This document shows positions 8,976 through 16,275 of a stretch of DNA of 64,000 nucleotides, piece by piece (the stretch's first letter is position 1; each line of letters begins with the position of its first letter). The stretch is taken from positions 124,001 through 188,000 of the forward strand of contig JANQPA010000050.1 of assembly GCA_028285545.1 (NCBI GenBank). Direction: 5' to 3'. The notes beneath the pieces were generated by a model. It did no database searches. It was not told where the DNA came from and saw only the letters and a program-made list of their open reading frames with translations. The DNA is from Saprospiraceae bacterium. GTDB lineage: Bacteria; Bacteroidota; Bacteroidia; Chitinophagales; Saprospiraceae. The position numbers and the translations under genes were made by a program.

Positions 8976-9957
8976 AACTCAGTTGCTTGATAAATGTAGT
9001 ATCCAAATGATAAAGACTTAAGGTGAAGGCCTTTTTTTTGAATAATGAGGAGTTTAGTTTTATTGCTTCTTGCAAATCATCAGCTTCGATTTTTTCCAGC
9101 CTTATCAAATCATCCTGATATAAATATAATCCTTCAAGATAAGTACTTTTTTTTACCCTAAAACGAAGGTCTTCCAAGGGAGAAAATCTACTGGTATCCT
9201 TCAGCTCGTGTTCAGGAATTTTATGAATGAGTTTTATCATTTTGCCTTCTCTAAAGATCACTCCCCAGGAAAATATAGGTAAAGCCAAATCTAATGGCAA
9301 GGAATATCGATCGGCACCAATTAAGTATGGCCTTGCCTTTTCTATATTTAAAATAGAATTTTTCTCTTCCCAACTTTGAAGTTCTCCCATATTATAAAAC
9401 ATCAGCATACCTCGATCTACCGGAGGAATCCCAGTTTGATCTGCATATCGGATCTGATGTAAACGAATAGTGGCAGAGAGTGAAATTCTGGATTTTTGCT
9501 TAAAGGCTTGTAAAAAGTTAAAATAAATGGATTCCGTGGTTTGGGTCCAGTCGCAATCAAACTGAATCTCCTGGATTTTTTCCATTTGAGGAAAAATATA
9601 TTGCAGCTTTTGCCACACCCTTTCTACCAAAAGGTCCAAATCTTCTTCCTTTAAATTTTTAAAGGTCCGATTGGTGATAAATATACATGGAATCAAAGCC
9701 AGCTCTTTTGGCAGATTTGCCGGATTGGTAATTTGTCCTAAGGGTACCGGATTTTTGGAGGTTGAATCCCAATCTACATCAAATGCTCGTACATATAGTT
9801 TTTGGAGGCCTAATTCAGCAGAGACTTGTTCAAATGAAGCCAAGTCAAAAGTAGATTTCCAATGGTAAAAAGCTCTTTGAAGGTCAGTATCCTGGTCTGA
9901 CTGGCAGGCCGAAAAAATAAGCCATAAAAAGAAAAAAGAAAAAAGTCTTTTATTCAT
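8938..9957 (-). CDS. Lipoprotein with a probable TIM-barrel, unknown function
   Basis: I take the ATG at 9957 because it opens a clear lipoprotein signal (MNKRLFSFFFLWLIFSACQS, lipobox FSAC). A frame extension upstream adds non-signal residues and runs into a hairpin. The body has hydrophobic beta-strand/helix alternation and the motif IQEIQFDCDWTQTTESIYF, then ISLSATIRLHQIRY and DRGMLMFYNMGEL. A D-x-D on a strand followed by a conserved aromatic/Asp-Arg strand resembles DUF3142/GH18-like TIM barrels. I infer a glycosidase-like or carbohydrate-binding fold, but the catalytic Glu of GH18 is not evident. The 3' end overlaps the start of the TPR-like gene by 38 bases. Confidence 0.7.
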   Translation of the reverse strand: MNKRLFSFFFLWLIFSACQSDQDTDLQRAFYHWKSTFDLASFEQVSAELGLQKLYVRAFDVDWDSTSKNPVPLGQITNPANLPKELALIPCIFITNRTFKNLKEEDLDLLVERVWQKLQYIFPQMEKIQEIQFDCDWTQTTESIYFNFLQAFKQKSRISLSATIRLHQIRYADQTGIPPVDRGMLMFYNMGELQSWEEKNSILNIEKARPYLIGADRYSLPLDLALPIFSWGVIFREGKMIKLIHKIPEHELKDTSRFSPLEDLRFRVKKSTYLEGLYLYQDDLIRLEKIEADDLQEAIKLNSSLFKKKAFTLSLYHLDTTFIKQLSYDQIKVIFQSFH

Positions 9958-9991
9958 ATTGTTTTTGTTACAAACCAAGGGTCTTGTTAAG

Positions 9992-10031
9992 ATTAGGATG
10001 TGTGGCGCCGGCTGGCACCACACATCCTAAT
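9992..10031. terminator. Hairpin between kdsD and the lipoprotein gene
   Basis: Arms ATTAGGATGTGTGGCGCC (9992-10009) and GGCACCACACATCCTAAT (10014-10031) pair with one G-T-type mismatch around a 4-base loop. It lies 53 bases past the kdsD stop codon and 35 bases before the lipoprotein start, so it may end kdsD transcripts. A T-rich tract follows only on the plus side, which weakens the call. Confidence 0.55.
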
Positions 10032-10083
10032 TTTAATTTTGTCCAAGTACTTATTTGTTATCAGCTTAATAAATCCAATTGAA

Positions 10084-11055
10084 TTAGACTAATCCTTCTC
10101 TGATTAAATCATGTAGGTGAATGATTCCCAGGTATTCATGGGGCTGATCAACTACAATGAGCTGAGTGATGCTGTGTTTTCTCATAAGGTGTAATGCTTT
10201 TACCGCCAAAGTATCCTTATGAATGGTCTTAGGATTGGAACTCATGATATCTTTGGCCTTCAGTGGACTTAGGTCAATGCCCTTTTCCAGTGTTCTTCGA
10301 AGGTCTCCATCTGTAATGATGCCCTGTAATCGTTGTTGCAAATCCAACACGGCCGTAGCTCCAAGACATTTAGACGTCATTTCAAGCAAGGTGTTTCGAA
10401 TATCTTCTTCTTCAGTTACCTCGGGCTTTTGATTTTGTGGATAAATATCTCGAACGCGAAGATAAAGCTGCTTCCCCAGGGCACCTCCTGGGTGGAATAA
10501 GGCAAAATCATTAGGTGTAAAGCCACGAAGGGCCAATAGAGCAGTAGCTAAAGCATCTCCCATAGCAACCTGGGCAGTGGTACTAGCTGTTGGTGCAAGA
10601 TTATTAGGGTCAGCTTCCTTACTAACAGGAGTAAGTAAAAGAAAGTCAGCCTGTCGGCCCAAAAAACTGTTGGCTTTACCCACCATTCCGATGATTGGAA
10701 TATTAATGTTTTTTAGAAGAGGGATTAAAACTTTGATTTCAGCCGTTTCCCCGCTTTTTGATAAACAAAGTACCATATCCCCTGTTTGGATCATACCTAA
10801 ATCACCATGAATGGCATCTGCAGCATGCATAAAAAGGGCAGGAGTTCCCGTCGAATTGAGCGTTGCTACAATTTTTTTGGCTATGATGGCGCTTTTTCCG
10901 ATTCCAGTTACAACAAGTCGGCCCTTACATTCGTAAATTTCTGAAACGGTATGGATAAAATCCTGATTGATACTCTCTTTGAGAAGATTAAGGGTTTGGA
11001 TTTCGATTTCCAAAGTTTCATTTGCCGTTTTAATAATGAGTTCTTCTGAATTCAC
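10084..11055 (-). CDS. kdsD: KpsF/GutQ-family D-arabinose 5-phosphate isomerase
   Basis: The enzyme interconverts ribulose-5-phosphate and arabinose-5-phosphate, the first step of Kdo synthesis for lipopolysaccharide. At 323 residues it has the standard architecture. An N-terminal SIS domain carries VVTGIGKSAIIAKKI, MVLCLSKSGETAEIK and AMGDALATALLALRGF. Two CBS domains follow, in roughly the last 120 residues (ITDGDLRRTLEKG, MRKHSITQLIVVD, GIIHLHDLI). It is divergent from recQ across about 180 bases. The downstream lipoprotein/TPR pair is on the same strand but is separated by a hairpin. Family assignment is firm; capsule-type KpsF and housekeeping KdsD cannot be separated by sequence alone. 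Confidence 0.93.
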   Translation of the reverse strand: MNSEELIIKTANETLEIEIQTLNLLKESINQDFIHTVSEIYECKGRLVVTGIGKSAIIAKKIVATLNSTGTPALFMHAADAIHGDLGMIQTGDMVLCLSKSGETAEIKVLIPLLKNINIPIIGMVGKANSFLGRQADFLLLTPVSKEADPNNLAPTASTTAQVAMGDALATALLALRGFTPNDFALFHPGGALGKQLYLRVRDIYPQNQKPEVTEEEDIRNTLLEMTSKCLGATAVLDLQQRLQGIITDGDLRRTLEKGIDLSPLKAKDIMSSNPKTIHKDTLAVKALHLMRKHSITQLIVVDQPHEYLGIIHLHDLIREGLV

Positions 11056-11234
11056 TGTAAATTTTGTATTTTTGACAGCTTTTAAAAAAAAGTAGCACTT
11101 TTTTGATACAATAGACTGATAAAAAAAGTGTTAGGAATAGACGAAAAGATAATTTTTTAATTAAATTTAAGGAGGCTGCCAAGCCAGCCCGTGCACAAAA
11201 TAAGGCAAAAAATTAGTTCACAGAATTGTTGGCC

Positions 11235-13433
11235 ATGATAGTGACGCAAGAATCTTTGCACGATGCATTGAACCAGTATTTTGGATTTGATGGGTTTAAG
11301 GGAAATCAAGAGGACATCATCAATAGTGTGCTCCAAAAAAAAGATACATTTGTAATAATGCCCACCGGAGGAGGTAAATCCCTCTGTTATCAACTTCCCG
11401 CATTAATGTTAGATGGAACGGCGATTGTCATTTCACCTCTCATTGCTTTAATGAAAAACCAGGTGGATTCCATCCGTGGTTACAGCCAAAAAGATGAGGT
11501 AGCTCATTTTCTGAACTCTTCTTTGACGAAAGCTCAGATGAAACAGGTTAAGCAGGATATAATTGACGGAAAGACAAAATTGCTCTTTATCGCTCCTGAA
11601 ACCTTAACCAAGGATGAAAATATAGCCTTCTTTCAACAGGTAAACATTTCTTTTGTCGCAGTGGATGAAGCACACTGTATCTCGGAATGGGGACATGACT
11701 TTCGACCGGAGTATCGTCGAATCCGGTCCATGTTAGATGCCATTGGGAAGGAAATCCCAGTTATTGCACTAACTGCCACTGCCACACCTAAAGTGCAATC
11801 CGATATCGTCAAGAATCTAAATATGCTTGGCGAGAATACCTTTATTTCTTCTTTTAATAGAGAAAACCTCTATTACGAAATCCGTCCCAAATTAAAAGCC
11901 GAAGAAACCGTTAAAAGTATCATACAGGTTATTAAGGGCATTTCTAATCAATCCGGTATTATTTATGTTCAAAGCCGGAAGTCAGCAGAAAATATTGCCC
12001 AGGCTTTGGTGGTAAATGATATCAAGGCTGCTCCTTATCACGCTGGCCTGGATGCTAAGACGAGAAGTAAAACCCAGGACGATTTTCTCATGGAGGAAGT
12101 GGATGTGATAGTCGCAACCATCGCTTTTGGTATGGGGATAGATAAACCTGATGTGCGTTTTGTTATTCACTATGATATTCCAAAAAGTATAGAAAATTAT
12201 TACCAGGAGACGGGAAGGGCAGGCCGAGATGGACTCCAGGGTAAATGCATTGCTTTTTATGCTTATAAGGATATTCTTAAGCTGGAAAAATTTCTTCGTG
12301 ACAAACCCGTTGCAGAACGCGAAATGGGCATGCAATTAATGCAGGAAGTGATGGCTTATGCCGAAACCACCTCCTGCCGCCGAAAATTCCTCCTCCATTA
12401 TTTTGGAGAGCAATTTGATGATTCACAATGCAGCAACATGTGTGACAATTGCAGGTTTCCCAAAGAAAAAATTGAGGTAAAAGAGGAAATGTTGTCCGCT
12501 CTAAAAGCTGTGCTGGAATTGGATGAAAATTATAACCTAAAAACCTTGATCGACTTCCTTACCGGAAAAGAAACCAAGGAGATGAAAGATTTTGGTTTTG
12601 TCAATAAAGAGGGCTATAGCATAGGAAAAGAAAAAGAGCGAAATTTTTGGAGTTCCGTTTATCGTCAGGGTTTACTGCACAACTTCATTTATAAAGATAT
12701 CGAAACCTATGGTTTGATTAAAATGACTGAAAAAGGTCGGAATTTTTTGTCTGCACCACATTCTGTCATGATTTCTTTGAATCATGATTTTGATAAAACT
12801 ATAGAATCAGATAGCCACGCTTCTGCTAAAACAGCCGTTTTGGATGAGACTTTGATGAACATGTTGAAGGACTTAAGGCGGCAAGAAGCAAGAAAGCATA
12901 ATATTCCTCCATTTGTAATTTTTCAAGATCCTTCTCTGGAAGATATGGCCATCCAATATCCGGTCAATATGGAGGATATGACAAAAATTACCGGTGTCAG
13001 CAAGGGGAAAGCAATGAGATATGCCCGCCCTTTCCTCTCCTTAATAGCCAGTTATGTAGAAGAGAACGAAATAGAAAGACCAACCGACTTTGTGATTAAG
13101 CAGGTGGCCAACAAATCTAAAATTAAGGTCAATATCATTCAATCTATTGACCGCAAAATTCCACTTGAAGACATTGCTGATTCCAATAATATCAAAATGG
13201 ATGAGCTATGTGCAGAATTGGATGCCATCGTTTCGTCTGGAACAAGAGTTAATATCGACTATTATATTGAAGAAAATATTGATGAATATTCAAGGGAGGA
13301 TATTTATGATTATTTCATGGAAGCCGAAACGGATTCTGTGGAGCATGCCTTTGAAGAATTAAAAGAAGATGACATCACCATTGAGGAAATTCAATTGGTG
13401 AGAATCAAGTTTTTATCCGAAATGGCTAACTAG
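11235..13433 (+). CDS. recQ: ATP-dependent DNA helicase RecQ
   Basis: RecQ is a 3'-5' helicase acting in recombination and replication-fork repair. I prefer the ATG at 11235 over a TTG 9 bases upstream. Helicase motifs are present in order: motif I MPTGGGKSLCYQLPA, motif II VDEAHCISEWGHDFRPEYRR, motif III TATATPKV, and motif VI YQETGRAGRDG. A RecQ-C zinc-binding region follows (CRRKFLLHYFGEQF with later C..MCDNC), then a winged-helix domain and a C-terminal HRDC-like/helix-turn-helix region. The length (732 residues) fits the longer Bacteroidota form. The gene is divergent from kdsD. A hairpin repeat lies between recQ and aroQ. Confidence 0.96.
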   Translation: MIVTQESLHDALNQYFGFDGFKGNQEDIINSVLQKKDTFVIMPTGGGKSLCYQLPALMLDGTAIVISPLIALMKNQVDSIRGYSQKDEVAHFLNSSLTKAQMKQVKQDIIDGKTKLLFIAPETLTKDENIAFFQQVNISFVAVDEAHCISEWGHDFRPEYRRIRSMLDAIGKEIPVIALTATATPKVQSDIVKNLNMLGENTFISSFNRENLYYEIRPKLKAEETVKSIIQVIKGISNQSGIIYVQSRKSAENIAQALVVNDIKAAPYHAGLDAKTRSKTQDDFLMEEVDVIVATIAFGMGIDKPDVRFVIHYDIPKSIENYYQETGRAGRDGLQGKCIAFYAYKDILKLEKFLRDKPVAEREMGMQLMQEVMAYAETTSCRRKFLLHYFGEQFDDSQCSNMCDNCRFPKEKIEVKEEMLSALKAVLELDENYNLKTLIDFLTGKETKEMKDFGFVNKEGYSIGKEKERNFWSSVYRQGLLHNFIYKDIETYGLIKMTEKGRNFLSAPHSVMISLNHDFDKTIESDSHASAKTAVLDETLMNMLKDLRRQEARKHNIPPFVIFQDPSLEDMAIQYPVNMEDMTKITGVSKGKAMRYARPFLSLIASYVEENEIERPTDFVIKQVANKSKIKVNIIQSIDRKIPLEDIADSNNIKMDELCAELDAIVSSGTRVNIDYYIEENIDEYSREDIYDYFMEAETDSVEHAFEELKEDDITIEEIQLVRIKFLSEMAN

Positions 13434-13470
13434 CCGGAAAGAGTGGGCGACTCATAACTTCTACCTGTCG

Positions 13471-13611
13471 GTCGACAAGTTCTGATCCGCCAAATTATTT
13501 TCTTTTTGAGAGCATTTTTTTTAAGGAAAAATTTCATTTTTCCTTAAAAAAAATGCTCTCAAAGAAATAATACTGGCTGGTGAATCCGCCTCAGGCGGGT
13601 GAGACAGCCTC
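13471..13611. repeat. Long hairpin repeat element, copy 2
   Basis: This roughly 141-bp segment is the partner of the copy at 4567-4685. A 28-bp perfect inverted repeat (13505-13532 and 13536-13563, loop TTC) lies at its centre, flanked by weaker pairing of ATTATTT-type arms. The right end (ATCCGCCTCAGGCGGGTGAG, then ACAGCCTC) is the same as in copy 1. It fills the recQ-aroQ gap and ends 14 bases before the aroQ start codon, so the aroQ leader is made of repeat sequence. It may also act as the recQ terminator. Confidence 0.8.
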
Positions 13612-13625
13612 AATATTACTTCTTT

Positions 13626-14054
13626 ATGAAACAGTTCATCATTATAAATGGCCCCAATCTAAATTTATTGGGTAAGCGAGAAGTCAATATTTATGGGAAC
13701 CGCTCATTTGAGGATTTTTTGGAAGAGCTGAAAACCCATTTTCAAGGACGGTGTTCTCTTGATTATTTCCAAAGTAACTCTGAAGGTTTATTATTAGACA
13801 AACTACATGAAGTAGGGTATTCCTTTGATGGTATTATACTAAATGGTGGTGCCTATACCCATACATCTGTGGCCATTGGTGATGCTATTGCCGCTATTAG
13901 CAGCCCTGTTATTGAAGTTCATATTTCCAATGTATATGCCAGAGAAACGTTTAGACATCATTCTTACTTCTCTGCACATTGTGCCGGATGTATTATTGGT
14001 TGTGGCCTGGATGGCTATCGCCTAGCTATAGAGCACTTACTAATTCGGTCTTAA
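13626..14054 (+). CDS. aroQ: Type II 3-dehydroquinate dehydratase
   Basis: This enzyme dehydrates 3-dehydroquinate to 3-dehydroshikimate, the third step of the shikimate pathway. The ATG at 13626 gives a 142-residue protein starting MKQFIIINGPNLNLLGKRE, which matches the family start; a GTG 27 bases upstream lies within repeat DNA. Type II active-site motifs are all present: NGPNLNLLGKRE with the catalytic tyrosine in YGNRS, QSNSEG, LNGGAYTHTSVAI (family N-P/G-GAYTHTS), EVHISNVYARETFRHHS, and a C-terminal GCGLDGYRLA. The 3' end overlaps the convergent 170-residue hypothetical gene by 15 bases. Confidence 0.95.
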   Translation: MKQFIIINGPNLNLLGKREVNIYGNRSFEDFLEELKTHFQGRCSLDYFQSNSEGLLLDKLHEVGYSFDGIILNGGAYTHTSVAIGDAIAAISSPVIEVHISNVYARETFRHHSYFSAHCAGCIIGCGLDGYRLAIEHLLIRS

Positions 14055-14552
14055 ATCCAGTAACCTAAGCCTTTTCCGTTTTCCAAATTTAATTTTTTTG
14101 GTTCCAAAAAATGCTGGTATTGCCGTTGCCAATAAAATGGAGGTGCCACTCACCAATGCATCAGACCACCTATAATTTGTATCCGGGTTTCCATCAGTAA
14201 GTGTACCTACAAAGGCAAAGCCTGACCAGCCGGCCCCAAAAGTTAATAATGATTTGTTAGCTGCCTGAGTCCAGCCCCGATCGAATTTAAAAGCTTTGAT
14301 ATTTTTGATATGTATGTATCGGGGGCCAAATAATACCAGGCTATCCTCAACCAATAAATCCTCGATAACAGCAGTTTGCCAATCAGGATAATCCAAATCA
14401 TGGATTTGAAAAGTTAAGGTTTGACCAATAAATAACTTCGTGGTTTGAGCTTTTCCTGATGTTTCAATTTGTAACACCTTTTGAGCTGAAGCTTTACAAG
14501 AAAAAATAATACAAATTAGGTAGAGTATGGCGTATGGTAGTTTTTTAATCAT
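14040..14552 (-). CDS. Exported hypothetical protein
   Basis: A signal peptide (MIKKLPYAILYLICIIFSCKASAQ) is followed by about 145 residues that I do not recognise. The first half looks beta-rich (VLQIETSGKAQTTKLFIGQT, LVEDSLVLFGPRYIHIKNI). The second half has two moderately hydrophobic Gly/Ala-rich segments (SLLTFGAGWSGFAFVGTL and SGTSILLATAIPAFFG), which may be membrane-associated, and a basic C-terminus (KKIKFGKRKRLRLL). The gene converges on aroQ with a 15-base overlap of their 3' ends. It lies downstream of rnpA on the same strand, with a gap of about 75 bases. Confidence 0.7.
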   Translation of the reverse strand: MIKKLPYAILYLICIIFSCKASAQKVLQIETSGKAQTTKLFIGQTLTFQIHDLDYPDWQTAVIEDLLVEDSLVLFGPRYIHIKNIKAFKFDRGWTQAANKSLLTFGAGWSGFAFVGTLTDGNPDTNYRWSDALVSGTSILLATAIPAFFGTKKIKFGKRKRLRLLDLRPN

Positions 14553-14628
14553 ATTCTTAAACTGAATAGAAAAGTTATAGAAGAGTCTTTGATAATAATC
14601 AGTAATCTAATAGAAAGAAGCCTAAATT

Positions 14629-15042
14629 TCAATTTTGGTTGTGGGAAGTTCTCGGAAAATTCTCCTTTTTTAGAAAACGATGCAACATTTTTTTCATGGC
14701 CTTATCAATTTCCTCATAGGCCACGGCCTCTTTGGCTACATATAAAATCATAAAAGCATACTGCACAGTATCCTTTTCTAAGACTTCATATATCTGTGCT
14801 TTATTCAAACGGTAAGCCTCTTTTATCTGTCGTCGGATTCTATTGCGATGAGTTGCCTTAGGAAATTTTTTTTTGGCAACGCTCACCGAGCATTTTATAG
14901 GGGGATTGCCTTCCTGGTATTCTAAAGGAAGCCAAATCAAACGAAGTGGGTACTGTCCAAAGGATTGGCCTTCAGAAAATAGCCTTCCTATAATCTTTTT
15001 GCTCTTAAGTCTTTCCTTCCTATTAAATGACTGTAGTGGCAT
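14629..15042 (-). CDS. rnpA: Ribonuclease P protein component
   Basis: RnpA binds the RNase P RNA and helps 5' maturation of tRNA. I chose the ATG at 15042, giving 137 residues starting MPLQSFNRKERLKSKKIIGR. A longer frame to 15192 would overlap radC and adds unrelated sequence. Family features include FNRKERLKSKK, the central KCSVSVAKKKFPKATHRNRI (the RNR-type motif) and RRQIKEAYRLNK. The usual upstream partner rpmH is absent: radC starts about 100 bases away on the opposite strand. Confidence 0.92.
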   Translation of the reverse strand: MPLQSFNRKERLKSKKIIGRLFSEGQSFGQYPLRLIWLPLEYQEGNPPIKCSVSVAKKKFPKATHRNRIRRQIKEAYRLNKAQIYEVLEKDTVQYAFMILYVAKEAVAYEEIDKAMKKMLHRFLKKENFPRTSHNQN

Positions 15043-15142
15043 ATTTTTTTTAAAAAACAGGAAAAATTTTTGTGGAAAATCAGCTTTTCTGAGTCTTATC
15101 TGTAAAGGTATCATTTTTATAAAAATTGCAAATGAAAGCGAT

Positions 15143-15862
15143 ATGATGCATGCTCCTTCCAAGGACCAATACCAAATAAAAGGATTAACCATAAAATCAT
15201 GGGCTGAGGCAGATCAGCCAAGAGAAAAGCTTAAAGCTAAAGGCAAACAGCAACTTTCGGATACAGAGTTGATTGCTATTTTGCTCGGGTCTGGTAATCG
15301 GGAAGAGTCAGCTCTAGCCTTGTCAAAACGGATTCTTAATTTTTTTAATAATGACCTAAAAACACTGGCCAAGGCCGAACTCCATGATCTTAAAGCATTT
15401 AAAGGGATTGGAGAGGTAAAGGCCATAAAAATTATTGCGGCAATGGAGATTGGAAGACGAAGACAGCTTATGAGTATTAGCGAAAAACCTCAGATATGCA
15501 GCAGTAAAGAGGCATTTGATACTTTGGCTCCTCTAATGATGGATCTTTTGCACGAAGAGTTCTGGATTATTTTACTAAACAGAGCCAATAGGGTAGTAGG
15601 GAGGGAAAAAATTAGCTCTGGTGGGGTCTCTTCAACGGTAGTGGATGCAAAGGTAATATTTAGAAAAGCCATTCAATATTTAGCGTGCTCAGTAATTTTA
15701 GCCCATAACCACCCTTCCGGAAACCTCCGACCCAGTCAGGCCGATATTGAGTTGACCAAAAAGTTGAAAAAAGCAGGAGAGAGCCTGGATATATCTGTGT
15801 TAGACCACCTGATTATTACTCAAAAAGGCTTTTACAGCTTTGCTGATGAAGGAATCATTTAG
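15143..15862 (+). CDS. radC: RadC-family JAB/MPN-domain protein
   Basis: I chose the paired ATGs at 15143/15146. The frame extends upstream to 14873, but that part lies antisense to rnpA and does not look like RadC. The protein of about 240 residues has an N-terminal helix-hairpin-helix part (QQLSDTELIAILLGSGNREE, ELHDLKAFKGIGEVKAIKI). A C-terminal JAB/MPN+ domain carries the zinc motif HNHPSGNLRPSQADIELTKK (H-x-H...S...D). Conserved segments EEFWIILLNRANRVV and VFRKAIQYLACSVILAHNH are also present. RadC was named for DNA repair, but its real function is unsettled. It is divergent from rnpA and followed by a small HTH gene. Confidence 0.93.
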   Translation: MMHAPSKDQYQIKGLTIKSWAEADQPREKLKAKGKQQLSDTELIAILLGSGNREESALALSKRILNFFNNDLKTLAKAELHDLKAFKGIGEVKAIKIIAAMEIGRRRQLMSISEKPQICSSKEAFDTLAPLMMDLLHEEFWIILLNRANRVVGREKISSGGVSSTVVDAKVIFRKAIQYLACSVILAHNHPSGNLRPSQADIELTKKLKKAGESLDISVLDHLIITQKGFYSFADEGII

Positions 15863-15946
15863 TTGAGTGAAAAAAGATTTTGAAAATCATGTTTCTCAAG
15901 CAATGACCAAACTGGTAAGATATTTTATTAACATAAACGAAAACCA

Positions 15947-16195
15947 ATGAAATTAGGCAACTATCTGCATCGTGTAGAAAAAATTGATCGACTTATTCAA
16001 AGGAAATCGACAGGAACACCCTCTGAGCTGGCATCCTTAATTGGGATATCCGAAAGCATGTTATACAATTACTTGCAGTTTATGAGGCAATCCGGAGCTC
16101 CTATTGAATACTCAAAAAGACGCAAAACCTATTTTTATCGGCAGTCTGGAACCTTCAATTTCGGGTTTAAAGAAAAAGAACAACAAGTACATTAA
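15947..16195 (+). CDS. Small helix-turn-helix protein
   Basis: This 82-residue protein has a winged-helix or HTH_11-like N-terminus. The segment KIDRLIQRKSTGTPSELASL is followed by IGISESMLYNYLQFMRQSG, a helix-turn-helix with the second helix as probable DNA reader. IEYSKRRKTYFYRQSG after it looks like a wing. Many Bacteroidota genomes carry such stand-alone HTH proteins, but I cannot name a target. It starts 84 bases after radC on the same strand. The 3' end faces the first M4 protease gene, with a hairpin between. Confidence 0.75.
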   Translation: MKLGNYLHRVEKIDRLIQRKSTGTPSELASLIGISESMLYNYLQFMRQSGAPIEYSKRRKTYFYRQSGTFNFGFKEKEQQVH

Positions 16196-16224
16196 AGTTC
16201 CTCATTAGTTAAGGTTTTGGGTTG

Positions 16225-16259
16225 AGATGTGCTCTTCTAATTTCTTAGAAGGCACATCT
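16225..16259. terminator. Hairpin between the HTH gene and M4 protease 1
   Basis: AGATGTGCTCTTCTAA (16225-16240) and TTAGAAGGCACATCT (16245-16259) pair with one bulge or mismatch around a 4-base loop. T-rich sequence follows on the plus side. It lies between convergent stop codons and probably serves both genes. Confidence 0.7.
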
Positions 16260-16275
16260 TTTAAAGGTATAATTT

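Noticed and set aside
14873..15142. N-terminal extension of the RadC frame
   Set aside because: It lies antisense to rnpA and does not resemble RadC; the paired ATGs at 15143/15146 fit the family start.
15043..15192. N-terminal extension of RnpA
   Set aside because: It overlaps radC and adds about 50 residues absent from the family; ATG at 15042 is preferred.
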